A DNA stretch of 64,000 nt. Origin: Microvirga antarctica. Its GTDB lineage: Bacteria; Pseudomonadota; Alphaproteobacteria; Rhizobiales; Beijerinckiaceae. Made by a program: the position numbers and the translations under genes. The notes under the pieces are model-generated. The model saw only the letters and a list, made by a program, of their open reading frames with translations. It was not told the DNA's origin and made no database searches. Below, one piece after another: positions 26,591-35,400 of the stretch (the stretch's first letter is position 1; each line of letters starts with the position of its first letter). Location of the stretch: assembly GCF_017921815.1 (NCBI RefSeq), contig NZ_JAGEMM010000005.1, positions 282,144 to 346,143 on the forward strand, read 5' to 3'.

Positions 26591-27283
26591 ATGCAGGACA
26601 AGGCCATCGCGCTGCACGATGTCGATTTGAGCCTCGGACGGGGGGCCGCCCGCGTTCATATTCTCAAGGGTTTGACCCTCGACATCGTTAAGGGCGAGGC
26701 GGTGGGCCTCGTCGGACCATCCGGATCGGGCAAATCGACGCTGCTGATGACCATGGCGGGCCTGGAGCGTCCGGACAAAGGCCGCATCGTCGTGGAGGGA
26801 ACCGATCTCGCGGCCCTCGACGAGGATGCGCTGGCGCGCTTTCGTGGCCGGCGGATTGGCATCGTGTTCCAGTCGTTCCATCTGGTCCCGACCATGACGG
26901 CGCTCGAGAACGTCGCGCTTCCCCTCGAGCTTGCCGGCAAGGCCGATGCGTTCGAGCGTGCCGAGGCGGAGCTGCACGCGGTGGGTCTCGGCCACCGGCT
27001 TCACCATTATCCCGCCCAGCTCTCGGGCGGTGAGCAGCAGCGTGTGGCCATCGCCCGGGCCATCGTGCCGAACCCGGCGATCCTCGTGGCCGATGAGCCG
27101 ACCGGCAATCTCGACGAGGCGACCGGCCAGTCCATCATCGACCTGCTGTTCGCTCTCAAGCGCGACCGCGGCGCCACCCTGGTGCTCGTGACCCACGACC
27201 TCAATCTCGCCCGGCTCTGCGACCGCATGGTTCGTCTGCGCTCCGGTCGTCTCGAGGTCGATCAGACCTCCGTTCCCGCGTAA
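26591..27283 (+). CDS. ybbA: ABC transporter ATP-binding protein, YbbA type
   Basis: 230 residues. Walker A is GPSGSGKST, the signature is LSGGEQQRVAIARAI, and Walker B is ILVADEPTGNLD. It belongs to the LolD/MacB-like group that pairs with FtsX-type permeases. It is followed 9 bases later by the large permease and stands head to head with the TesA-like gene, which supports the YbbA name. The partner complex is thought to extract lipophilic molecules or act mechanically in the envelope; its substrate is not established. Confidence 0.9.
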   Translation: MQDKAIALHDVDLSLGRGAARVHILKGLTLDIVKGEAVGLVGPSGSGKSTLLMTMAGLERPDKGRIVVEGTDLAALDEDALARFRGRRIGIVFQSFHLVPTMTALENVALPLELAGKADAFERAEAELHAVGLGHRLHHYPAQLSGGEQQRVAIARAIVPNPAILVADEPTGNLDEATGQSIIDLLFALKRDRGATLVLVTHDLNLARLCDRMVRLRSGRLEVDQTSVPA

Positions 27284-27292
27284 GGCGTTTTC

Positions 27293-29878
27293 ATGCACGG
27301 CTCGATCGCCACTCCTGCGCCCCGTCCCCGGCGCGTGCCCGCCACGCCCCTGATCGTGCGCCTCGCCTTGCGCGAAATGCGCGGCGGCCTGCGTGGGTTC
27401 GGGATTTTTCTCGCCTGCATCGCGCTGGGCGTCGCAGCGATTGCGGGCGTGTCGTCCCTGTCGCGCTCTCTCACCGAGGGGATCGGGCGCGAGGGCCGTC
27501 GTATCCTCGGCGGCGACATGGCGTTCTCCCTCCTGCAACGGGAGGCGAGCCCGGCCGAGCGGGCGTTTCTCGACGGCAAGGGCCAGGTCGGCACGGTCGC
27601 GGGCCTGCGCGCCATGGCGATCGCCGGCGACAAGGGCTCCGCTTTGGTCGAGGTCAAGGCGGTCGATGGGTCCTATCCGGCGGTGGGCGTCCTCGAGACT
27701 GAGCCCCAGCTGCCGCCGGCCGATCTGTTGGCTTTTCGCAATGGCGCCTATGGGGCGGCGGCCGATCCGGTGCTTCTGGCGCGCCTCGACCTCAAGGTCG
27801 GCGACCGGGTCAGTGTCGGCGACGCGACCGTCGAATTGCGCGCGGCGCTCACCTCCGAGCCCGACAAGATCGCCAGCGGCATCGGCCTCGGGCCCCGCCT
27901 GCTGATGTCTCAGGATGGGCTTGCGGCGACCGGCCTCGTGCAGCCGGGAAGCCTCGTGCGCTGGACCTACCGGGTCCTGCTGCCGCCGGCTCTCGCCACC
28001 GACGAGGGCCTCGCCCGGGTCGAGGCCGAGGCCGACCGCGTCCTGCCGGAAGCCGGCTGGAACATCCGCACCCGGGTCAATGCCGACCCGCGATTTGCCA
28101 AGAATATCGAGCGTTTCACGCAGTTCCTGACCCTGGTCGGTCTCACGGCCCTGCTCGTCGGCGGCGTCGGCGTCGCCAATGCGGTGCGCGGATTCGTCGA
28201 TCGCAAGCGCGCCTCGATCGCAACCCTGAAGAGCCTCGGGGCGCCCGGCGGTCAGGTGGTTGCCCTCTACCTGACGCAGGTCATGGCGATTGCCTTTGTG
28301 GGCATCGTGATCGGTCTCGCCGTGGGGGCCGCCCTGCCGTTTGCGGTCACGGCCCTGTTCGGACATCTCCTGCCGATTCCCATCGCGCCGACGCTGGCCT
28401 GGAGCGAGTTGGGGATCGCGCTTCTTTACGGCCTTCTGACAGCGCTCGCCTTCGCGCTCGCGCCGCTCGGTCGCGCCCACGACATTCCAGTCTCGGGCCT
28501 GTTTCGGGACCAGATCGAGCCTGGCCGCGCCTGGCCGCGCGCCCGTTATCTGGTGGCGCTCGCCCTGTCGGTCGGGGCCCTGGTGGGCCTTGCGGTGTTT
28601 GCCGCCTACGATCGCCGCATCGCCCTGATGTTCGTCGGCGCGGCGGTTGCCTCTTTCGTGCTGCTGCGGCTGGTGGCGCTCGCCATCATGGCGATTGCCC
28701 GCAGGTTGCCGCGCCCGCGCAGCACCGGGCCCCGGCTGGCGCTCGCCAACGTGCACCGGCCGGGGGCGCTGACCCCTTCGCTGGTTCTCTCGCTCGGTCT
28801 CGGCATCACCCTGCTGGTCACCCTGGCGGTGATCGATTCCAACCTCACCCGCCAGCTCCAGCAGACATTGCCGGAGAAGGCGCCGAGTTTCTTCTTCCTC
28901 GACATCCCCAATGCGCGGGCTGACGACTTCACGGCGTTCCTGAAACAGGCCGCGCCGGACGCCCATGTGGACCGCGTCCCGATGATGCGGGGCCGGCTCG
29001 TCACCCTCAAGGGCGTTCCGGTGGCCGAGATCAAGGCCAATGAGGAGGTCTCCTGGGTGCTCGATGGCGATCGTGGGATCACCTACGCGGCGGGCATGCC
29101 GGAAGGCTCCAAACTCATCGCCGGCGCGTGGTGGCCCGCGGATTATCGCGGCAAGCCGCTGGTGTCCTTCGAGGCGAAGGTCGCCGAGGGCCTGGGCCTG
29201 GCGGTGGGCGACGACATCACGGTCAATGTGCTGGGCCGCAACATCACGGCCACCATCGCCAATCTGCGCCAGGTGGAATGGCGCTCGCTCGGCATCAATT
29301 TCGTCATGGTGTTCTCGCCCAATGCCTTCGCGGGCGCGCCCCACACGCATCTCGCCACCGTGGCGTTTCCCGACGGCTCGGATGCGGCGACAGATGCACG
29401 CATCCTGCGCGCGGCGGCGCAGAGCTTCCCGATGGTCACCAGCGTGCGGGTGAAGGACGCGCTGGAGGCCGTCAACGACGTGGTGTCGCAACTGGTCATG
29501 GCGATCCGGGGCGCGAGCTCGATCGCGCTGGTGGCGAGCCTTCTCGTTCTTGCCGGCGCGCTTGCTGCCGGTCACCGGGCGCGGCTTTATGATGCGGTGG
29601 TGCTGAAGACGCTGGGGGCCACGCGGGCCAGACTGCTATCCGCCTATGCGCTGGAATACGGAATCCTCGGGATTGCCAGCGCCGTGTTCGGCCTGCTGGC
29701 GGGGACGCTCGCGGCCTTTCTGATCATTACCCAGGTGATGAACCTCACCTTCGCGATGGATCTGTCGGGCGCCTTGTTGGCAGCGGCGCTCGCGGTGATT
29801 GTCACCGTTGTTCTGGGACTGGCCGGGACCTGGCGAATCCTGAGTCAAAAGCCGGCGCAATATCTTCGAAGTCTTTGA
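27293..29878 (+). CDS. ybbP: FtsX-type ABC permease, YbbP family
   Basis: 861 residues, the usual YbbP length. A cytoplasmic N-terminus and first helix (ALREMRGGLRGFGIFLACIALG) are followed by a large periplasmic domain. The first FtsX core is at about 270-410, with VGLTALLVGGVGVANAVRGFVDRK. A second periplasmic domain and a final FtsX core at about 720-850 (VLKTLGATRARLLSAYALEYG) follow. With YbbA it forms an ABC complex without a classical transport core. Confidence 0.9.
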   Translation: MHGSIATPAPRPRRVPATPLIVRLALREMRGGLRGFGIFLACIALGVAAIAGVSSLSRSLTEGIGREGRRILGGDMAFSLLQREASPAERAFLDGKGQVGTVAGLRAMAIAGDKGSALVEVKAVDGSYPAVGVLETEPQLPPADLLAFRNGAYGAAADPVLLARLDLKVGDRVSVGDATVELRAALTSEPDKIASGIGLGPRLLMSQDGLAATGLVQPGSLVRWTYRVLLPPALATDEGLARVEAEADRVLPEAGWNIRTRVNADPRFAKNIERFTQFLTLVGLTALLVGGVGVANAVRGFVDRKRASIATLKSLGAPGGQVVALYLTQVMAIAFVGIVIGLAVGAALPFAVTALFGHLLPIPIAPTLAWSELGIALLYGLLTALAFALAPLGRAHDIPVSGLFRDQIEPGRAWPRARYLVALALSVGALVGLAVFAAYDRRIALMFVGAAVASFVLLRLVALAIMAIARRLPRPRSTGPRLALANVHRPGALTPSLVLSLGLGITLLVTLAVIDSNLTRQLQQTLPEKAPSFFFLDIPNARADDFTAFLKQAAPDAHVDRVPMMRGRLVTLKGVPVAEIKANEEVSWVLDGDRGITYAAGMPEGSKLIAGAWWPADYRGKPLVSFEAKVAEGLGLAVGDDITVNVLGRNITATIANLRQVEWRSLGINFVMVFSPNAFAGAPHTHLATVAFPDGSDAATDARILRAAAQSFPMVTSVRVKDALEAVNDVVSQLVMAIRGASSIALVASLLVLAGALAAGHRARLYDAVVLKTLGATRARLLSAYALEYGILGIASAVFGLLAGTLAAFLIITQVMNLTFAMDLSGALLAAALAVIVTVVLGLAGTWRILSQKPAQYLRSL

Positions 29879-30011
29879 CAACCCACGATATGACCTGCTG
29901 ACCGCAAGTTGTTCGCCGGGTTGGAACAGTGCAGTCGACAAAAGCCTCACAAAGACTTGAAGCTTGACCTTACCCCTTGCGGAACCTTCCGTGACATCTC
30001 ATATTCCGGGC

Positions 30012-30031
30012 GTTGCCATAAACGTGGCAAC
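30012..30031 (+). promoter_or_regulatory. Small hairpin in the leader of the Bax inhibitor-1 gene
   Basis: GTTGCCA and TGGCAAC form a perfect 7-bp stem with a six-base loop, 63 bases before the start codon. No T run follows, so it is not an intrinsic terminator. The 215-base gap 29879-30093 otherwise holds only AT-rich promoter-like sequence. Confidence 0.3.
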
Positions 30032-30093
30032 CGAAGGCTGATGTCTCGGCCTTTTCGAGGGAACACAGCGGGACACCGTGAGAAAGGGCTCCG

Positions 30094-30876
30094 ATGCAAC
30101 CGTATGAGCAGAATCAATACGCCTCTGGAACCGGCTTTGCCCGGTCCGCGGCGCAGGTCGATCAGGGGCTTCGCGCCTTCATGCTCGGCGTTTACAACAA
30201 CATGGTCCTTGGCCTTGCGATCTCGGCCATGGTCGCGCTCGGCATCAACATGCTCGCCGTCACCAACGATCCGTCACAGGCTGTGGCCCGAATCGGCGGC
30301 GTCGGCCTGACCGAATTCGGTCGCTTGCTGTACGGCACGCCGTTGATGTGGGTGGTGGCGCTCGCGCCGCTGGCCTTCATCTTCATGTTCTCGTTCCGCA
30401 TGGACAAGATGTCGGCCGCAACCGCGCGCATGACCTTCTTCGCCTTTGCGGCGGTGATGGGCGCCTCGCTCTCGACGCTTCTGATCCGCTACACCGGCGC
30501 GAGCGTCGTGCAGGTCTTCTTCATCACGGCGGCGTCCTTCGGCGCGCTGTCGCTGTGGGGCTACACCACCAGCCGCAGCCTGTCGGGCATGGGATCGTTC
30601 CTGATCATGGGCGTGGTCGGTCTGATCATCGCCTCGATCGTCAACATCTTCGTGGCCTCGAGCATGTTGCAGTTCGGCATCTCGGTGCTGGGCGTTCTGA
30701 TCTTCGCAGGCCTCACCGCCTACGATACGCAGAAGCTCAAGGAGATGTACCTGTCGGGCAATTACGATACGGAGACCGCAGCGAAAGTGTCGGTTTTCGG
30801 TGCGCTGACCTTGTATCTGGACTTCATCAACATGTTCCAGTTCCTGCTCGCACTGTTCGGCAACCGCAACCAGTAA
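30094..30876 (+). CDS. Bax inhibitor-1/YccA family membrane protein
   Basis: 260 residues with seven hydrophobic segments. The family segments are present: FMLGVYNNMVLGLAISAMVALG, SLSGMGSFLIMGVVGLI and the C-terminal FAGLTAYDTQKLKEMY. It ends with LYLDFINMFQFLLALFGNRNQ, a signature ending of this family. Bacterial members (YccA, YbhL, BsYetJ) are inner-membrane proteins; some bind Ca2+ or modulate FtsH. A strong terminator follows. Confidence 0.94.
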   Translation: MQPYEQNQYASGTGFARSAAQVDQGLRAFMLGVYNNMVLGLAISAMVALGINMLAVTNDPSQAVARIGGVGLTEFGRLLYGTPLMWVVALAPLAFIFMFSFRMDKMSAATARMTFFAFAAVMGASLSTLLIRYTGASVVQVFFITAASFGALSLWGYTTSRSLSGMGSFLIMGVVGLIIASIVNIFVASSMLQFGISVLGVLIFAGLTAYDTQKLKEMYLSGNYDTETAAKVSVFGALTLYLDFINMFQFLLALFGNRNQ

Positions 30877-30901
30877 GCCGAACGACCTGTCGATCTGCCT
30901 C

Positions 30902-30934
30902 AAGCCCCGGCCCGCAACGGCCGGGGCTTTTCGT
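30902..30934 (+). terminator. Rho-independent terminator
   Basis: An 11-bp GC-rich stem (AAGCCCCGGCC/GGCCGGGGCTT) with a six-base loop, followed by a T-rich tail. It ends the Bax inhibitor-1 transcript. Confidence 0.9.
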
Positions 30935-30982
30935 TTGGCGATGCCTTGCGCGCATGCGCGGCGCGATTTGACGAGCCCTTCC

Positions 30983-31531
30983 ATGAGCCTCAGCCTCAGC
31001 CTCAGCCTACGCCCCTCCCTGGAGACGGATCTGCCGGCCATCACGGCGATCTATGCCGATGCGGTCGCGCACGGGAGTGCCTCCTTCGAGCTCGACCCGC
31101 CGGATCTCGCCGAGATGACGCGGCGGCGGGCTGCCCTCGTCGAGCGGGATTTTCCCTATCTGGTGGCCGACCGGGAAGGCGAAATTCTCGGCTATGCCTA
31201 TGCGGGGCCCTATCGGCCCAGAGCCGCCTACCGTTCGACGGTGGAGGATTCGATCTATGTGAGCCCGAATGCCCGGCGTGCGGGAATCGGCCGGCTCCTC
31301 CTCGCCGGGCTGATCGAGGCTTGCGAAGCCCGGGATTTCCGCCTCATGGTGGCGGTGATCGGGGACGCACAATCGCATGGCTCGATCGGCCTGCACCGCA
31401 GCCTCGGCTTCGAGATGGTCGGGACCCTGCCGGGGATCGGCTACAAGCACGGGCGTTGGCTCTCAACGGTTCTCATGCAACGCCCGCTGGGGCCGGGGGC
31501 CTCCGTCGCGCCGACCCGGAGCCTGGCCTGA
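30983..31531 (+). CDS. GNAT N-acetyltransferase, phosphinothricin acetyltransferase-like
   Basis: 182 residues from the ATG at 30983. The GNAT fold shows ITAIYADAVAHGSASFELDPP, AYAGPYRPRAAYRSTVEDSIYV, acetyl-CoA loop RRAGIGRLLLAGLIEACE and SIGLHRSLGFEMVGTLPGIGYKHGRW. This closely matches the PAT/YncA group that acetylates phosphinothricin, methionine sulfone or similar amines. The N-terminus is an in-frame hexanucleotide repeat coding Ser-Leu (about four units). Confidence 0.9.
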   Translation: MSLSLSLSLRPSLETDLPAITAIYADAVAHGSASFELDPPDLAEMTRRRAALVERDFPYLVADREGEILGYAYAGPYRPRAAYRSTVEDSIYVSPNARRAGIGRLLLAGLIEACEARDFRLMVAVIGDAQSHGSIGLHRSLGFEMVGTLPGIGYKHGRWLSTVLMQRPLGPGASVAPTRSLA

Positions 31532-31557
31532 CGGGCGCCTCGGGGACAGGCCGGGAT

Positions 31558-31953
31558 CTAGTTCGACACCACCTTCAAGGGCTTGTCGATCACCCGCAGG
31601 ACGGCCGTGAGATCGTTCCCCCGCTTGAGAATGAGCCCGCTCGCGACCACCACCGAATAGGCGCCCTGCTTGCGCGCCAGCCGCGGGTCCTTCTCGACCC
31701 GGTACAGGGGCACCTCCGAGGTGCGCCGGTAGATGGAGAACACCGCCTTGTCGGCGAGAAAATCGAGCGCGTAGTCGCGCCACTCCCCCTCGGCGACCTT
31801 GCGCCCGTAGACGTTCAGGATGGTCTGGAGTTCAGAGCGATCGAACGACACGCGCTTGGGCGTGGCGGGGAACGGCAGCACAGGCGCGGACGACGGGCCC
31901 GACCCCTGCAGCGGGCTGCCGCGTCGCGGCTCCGCGATGTCACCTTCGCTCAT
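31558..31953 (-). CDS. DUF2794 family protein
   Basis: 131 residues from the ATG at 31953, with AGGAG six bases upstream. The conserved core is VSFDRSELQTILNVYGRKVAEGEWRDYALDF followed by AVFSIYRRTSEVPLYRVEKDP. The first 35 residues are Pro/Ser-rich and variable. DUF2794 is a small alphaproteobacterial family with no known function. The gene is alone on its strand between two plus-strand genes. Confidence 0.88.
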   Translation of the reverse strand: MSEGDIAEPRRGSPLQGSGPSSAPVLPFPATPKRVSFDRSELQTILNVYGRKVAEGEWRDYALDFLADKAVFSIYRRTSEVPLYRVEKDPRLARKQGAYSVVVASGLILKRGNDLTAVLRVIDKPLKVVSN

Positions 31954-32418
31954 GCTCTCTCCTGCGAACACTGAACCCCGTAGCCGATGATGGGACCGGC
32001 GCGGGCGCGACGCAACCCGTCCAACCCCGGTTCCTCACGGCTTCGTCAACCGCACCGCAATCTTGCCGTAATGGTGCCGTGCGGCAGCCCCTTTGCGGCG
32101 CGAGAAATGATCGTTGCCTCGACGGCCCGGCCCATCGTCCTCCCGGACAAGTCAGCCCCCCAGCCCCCCCGGTTGTTTCGGTGGGCCGGGCCACGTTACC
32201 AAAGTCGGGGCAATTCCCATTTTCGAGACCTGACATGAAAGCCGCCCGATGGAGACCTCCTCGGCGGCTTTTTTGTATCTGGCGCGACAGGAACTGCCGC
32301 CGCGACCGTGTCGCCCAGCGATTTCCGCTCTTCTCGCGTGTTTGCCGCAGGCAAGAGTTGCGCGCCCCCCGGTCCTGTGCCAACGCTCGACGAGGATCGT
32401 TTAGCGAGGGTTACGCGC
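31954..32418. other. Long intergenic region before gdh
   Basis: This 465-base gap must hold the promoters of the divergent DUF2794 and gdh genes. It has a cytosine-rich stretch near 32154-32170 and an intrinsic terminator at 32239-32274. No plus-strand gene lies upstream of that terminator within the gap. No convincing ORF is seen. The segment before the terminator may be an sRNA or the gdh leader. Confidence 0.5.
32239..32274 (+). terminator. Terminator with no obvious upstream gene (possible attenuator or sRNA end)
   Basis: Outer stem AAGCCGCC/GGCGGCTT with an inner stem GGAG/CTCC and a six-T run at 32269-32274. It lies 145 bases before the gdh start on the same strand. It could end a short RNA starting within 32000-32230, or act as a conditional terminator for gdh. 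Confidence 0.6.
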
Positions 32419-35400
32419 ATGGAGCTGGAAACGCCAACCAGCGGTAGCGAGCGCACGGCGCAGGCCGTTGCGGTGCTGGAAACCCGGCACAAGAAAGTCC
32501 CTTCCAGTTTCCTGCCCGTGCTGTTTGGCCGGGTGCCGTCGGAGGACCTGGCGCCGTACTCGTCCCAGGCGCTGGCCGACCTGGCGGCGGCTGCCTACGA
32601 GCACCTGCAATCGCCGCGGCCGGGCGGCGCGGATATCCGCCTCCTCGATCTGGCTCTGGAACGCGAGGGCCGCAGCCGCGACGTGACGGTCCTCGAAGTC
32701 GTCAACGAGAACATGCCGTTCCTGCTGGATTCCACCCTCGCCGAGATCGTCGACGAGGGCTATGAGCCCCTGCTCGTCGCGCACCCCATCCTGGCCGTCG
32801 AGCGGGACCAGAAGGGTGCGCTGGTGCATTTCTTCGGCGAGGCACTGAAAGCCTCGCGCCCCGCCGAGCCGGGCGTTCAGCGTGAGAGCTTCATCCATAT
32901 TCACCTGCCGCGGATCGACGACAGCGAGAAGCGCCAGCATCTCATCGAGGCCATGCGCCGCGTCCATGAGGACGTGGCCGTCGCGGTTCACGATTTCCCC
33001 GCCATGCGGGCGCGGGTGGCCGAGACCGTGGAGAGCTATCGCCGCTATCCCCCGCCCTTGCCGGCCGATGAGGTCAGCGAGGCGGTGGCGTTTCTCGACT
33101 GGATGGAACGCGACAACTTCACGTTCCTGGGCGTGCGCGAATACCGCCTCTTGTCGGGCGACACCGCGGCCGATCCGGTGGCCGGATCCGGCCTCGGCCT
33201 GCTGCGCGATCCGGCCGTCAGCGTGCTGCGGCGCGGCCGCGAACTGGTGGCGATGACGCCGGAGATCCGCGCGTTCCTCGAATTGCCCAAGGCCCTCATC
33301 ATCACCAAGGCCAACGTGAAGTCGCGCGTCCATCGCCGCGCGCATCTCGATTATGTGGGCGTGAAGCTGTTCGACGGCGCCGGACACCTCGAGGGCGAAC
33401 TGCGCATCGTCGGCCTCTTCACGGCGAGCGCCTATACCAACACCACCGGCGAAGTGCCCTATCTGCGCCACAAGGTGGAGAAGATCATCGCGCGCGCCGG
33501 CTTCGACCCGTCAAGCTATGCGGGCCGCGGCTTGCGCAACGTGCTGGAGAGCTATCCGCGCGACGAGCTGTTCCAGATCGACGATGACACGCTCTACGAA
33601 TTCGCCCTCGAGATCATGAACCTGTCCGAGCGGCCGCGGGTGCGGGCGCTGGTGCGGGCCGACGAGTTCGACCGGTTCGTGTCCGTGCTCGTCTTCGTGC
33701 CGAAGGAGCGCTACGACACCGATGCGCGGCGACGGATCGGTGAATTCCTGGCGGGCATTTTCGGCGGTCGCGTCTCGGCGGCCTACCCGGCCTATCCCGA
33801 GGGACCGCTGGCGCGCACCCACTACATCATCGGGCGCGACGAGGGCCAGACGCCGGAGGTCTCGCGCGAAACGCTCGAGAAGGGCATCACCACCATCGTG
33901 CGCACCTGGGCCGATTCCCTGCGCGACGCGCTGGACGTCTCGATCGGCGGACCCCGCGCGCGCGCGCTCGCCAAGCGCTACGCCGATGCATTCTCGGCCG
34001 CCTATCGCGAGGCGTTCAGCACCGAGGAGGCCATCGTCGATGTGGGCATCCTCGAGCAATTGTCCGAGGCGCGTCCGCGCGCCGTCGACCTGTTCCGGCG
34101 CGAAGGCGATGAGGATACGCGAGTCCATCTCAAGCTGTTCTCGCGCGGCTCGTCGCTGCTGTTGTCGGAGCGCGTGCCGCTGCTGGAAAATCTCGGCTTC
34201 CGGGTCGTCAACGAGCGCACCTACCGGGTCGCCTCGGCGGGCGTGTCGGGTATGGACCGGGTGTGGCTGCATGACATGACGCTGGAGCGCGCCTCAGGCG
34301 GCACCATCGACATCGACGCCACCCAGGTGCTGATCGAGGCGGCCTTGCTGGCGCTTTTCCGGGGCCTCGCCGAATCGGACGCGTTCAACCGTCTCGTGCT
34401 CGAGGCGGGCCTTGGCTGGCGCGACGTGGCGATGGTCCGCGCGCTCGGTCGTTACCTGCGCCAGACCCGCATTCCCTATGCGCAGGATTATCTCGCCGAA
34501 ACCCTGGCGCGCCACAGCGCCATCGCGGTCAAGCTTGTCGAGCTGTTCTATGCCCGTTTCGATCCGCGCATCGAGGATCAGGAAGGCCGCGTCACCGCCG
34601 AGACTAACGTCCGGGCGGAGATCGAGGAGCTGTTGCGGCAGGTCACCAGTCTCGACGACGACCGCATTCTGCGCCGCTTCATCAATCTCGTGGAAGCCGC
34701 CATCCGCACCAACTACTTCCAGCTCGAGAGCAACGGATTGCCGCGCCAGACCATCGCGTTCAAGTTCGAATGCGCGAAGGTCGACGGGCTCCCCTTGCCG
34801 CGGCCCCTCTACGAAATCTTCGTCTACTCGCCGCGTGTCGAGGGTGTGCATATGCGCTTCGGCAAGGTCGCGCGCGGTGGCCTGCGCTGGTCCGACCGGC
34901 CGCAGGATTTCCGCACCGAGGTTTTGGGGCTCGTCAAGGCCCAGCAGGTCAAGAACGCCGTGATCGTGCCGGTGGGCGCCAAGGGCGGCTTCGTGCCCAA
35001 GCTCCTGCCGCCGCCCGGCGACCGGCAGGCCTGGATCGCCGAGGGCACCGAAAGCTACCGCATCTTCGTGCGCACCCTGTTGCAGATGACCGACAACATC
35101 GTCGGCGATCACGTGGTGCCACCGCCCGATACGGTGCGGCATGACGGTGACGACCCCTATCTGGTGGTGGCGGCCGACAAGGGCACGGCGACGTTCTCCG
35201 ACACCGCCAACGAGCTGTCGAAGGAAAAGGGCCACTGGCTCGGCGACGCCTTCGCGTCCGGCGGCAGCCAGGGCTACGACCACAAGAAGATGGGCATCAC
35301 GGCGCGTGGCGCCTGGGAGGCGGTGAAGCGCCATTTCCGCGAGATCGACATCGACATCCAGTCCGATCCGGTGACGGTGGCGGGCGTCGGCGACATGTCG

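Noticed and set aside
26426..29575. 1049-codon open frame antisense to ybbA and ybbP
   Set aside because: Shadow of two well-recognised genes; no domain and biased composition.
29960..30000. CueR/MerR-like promoter spacing before the Bax inhibitor-1 gene
   Set aside because: The left half-site ACCTTAC lacks a proper inverted right half, and no MerR-type gene is nearby.
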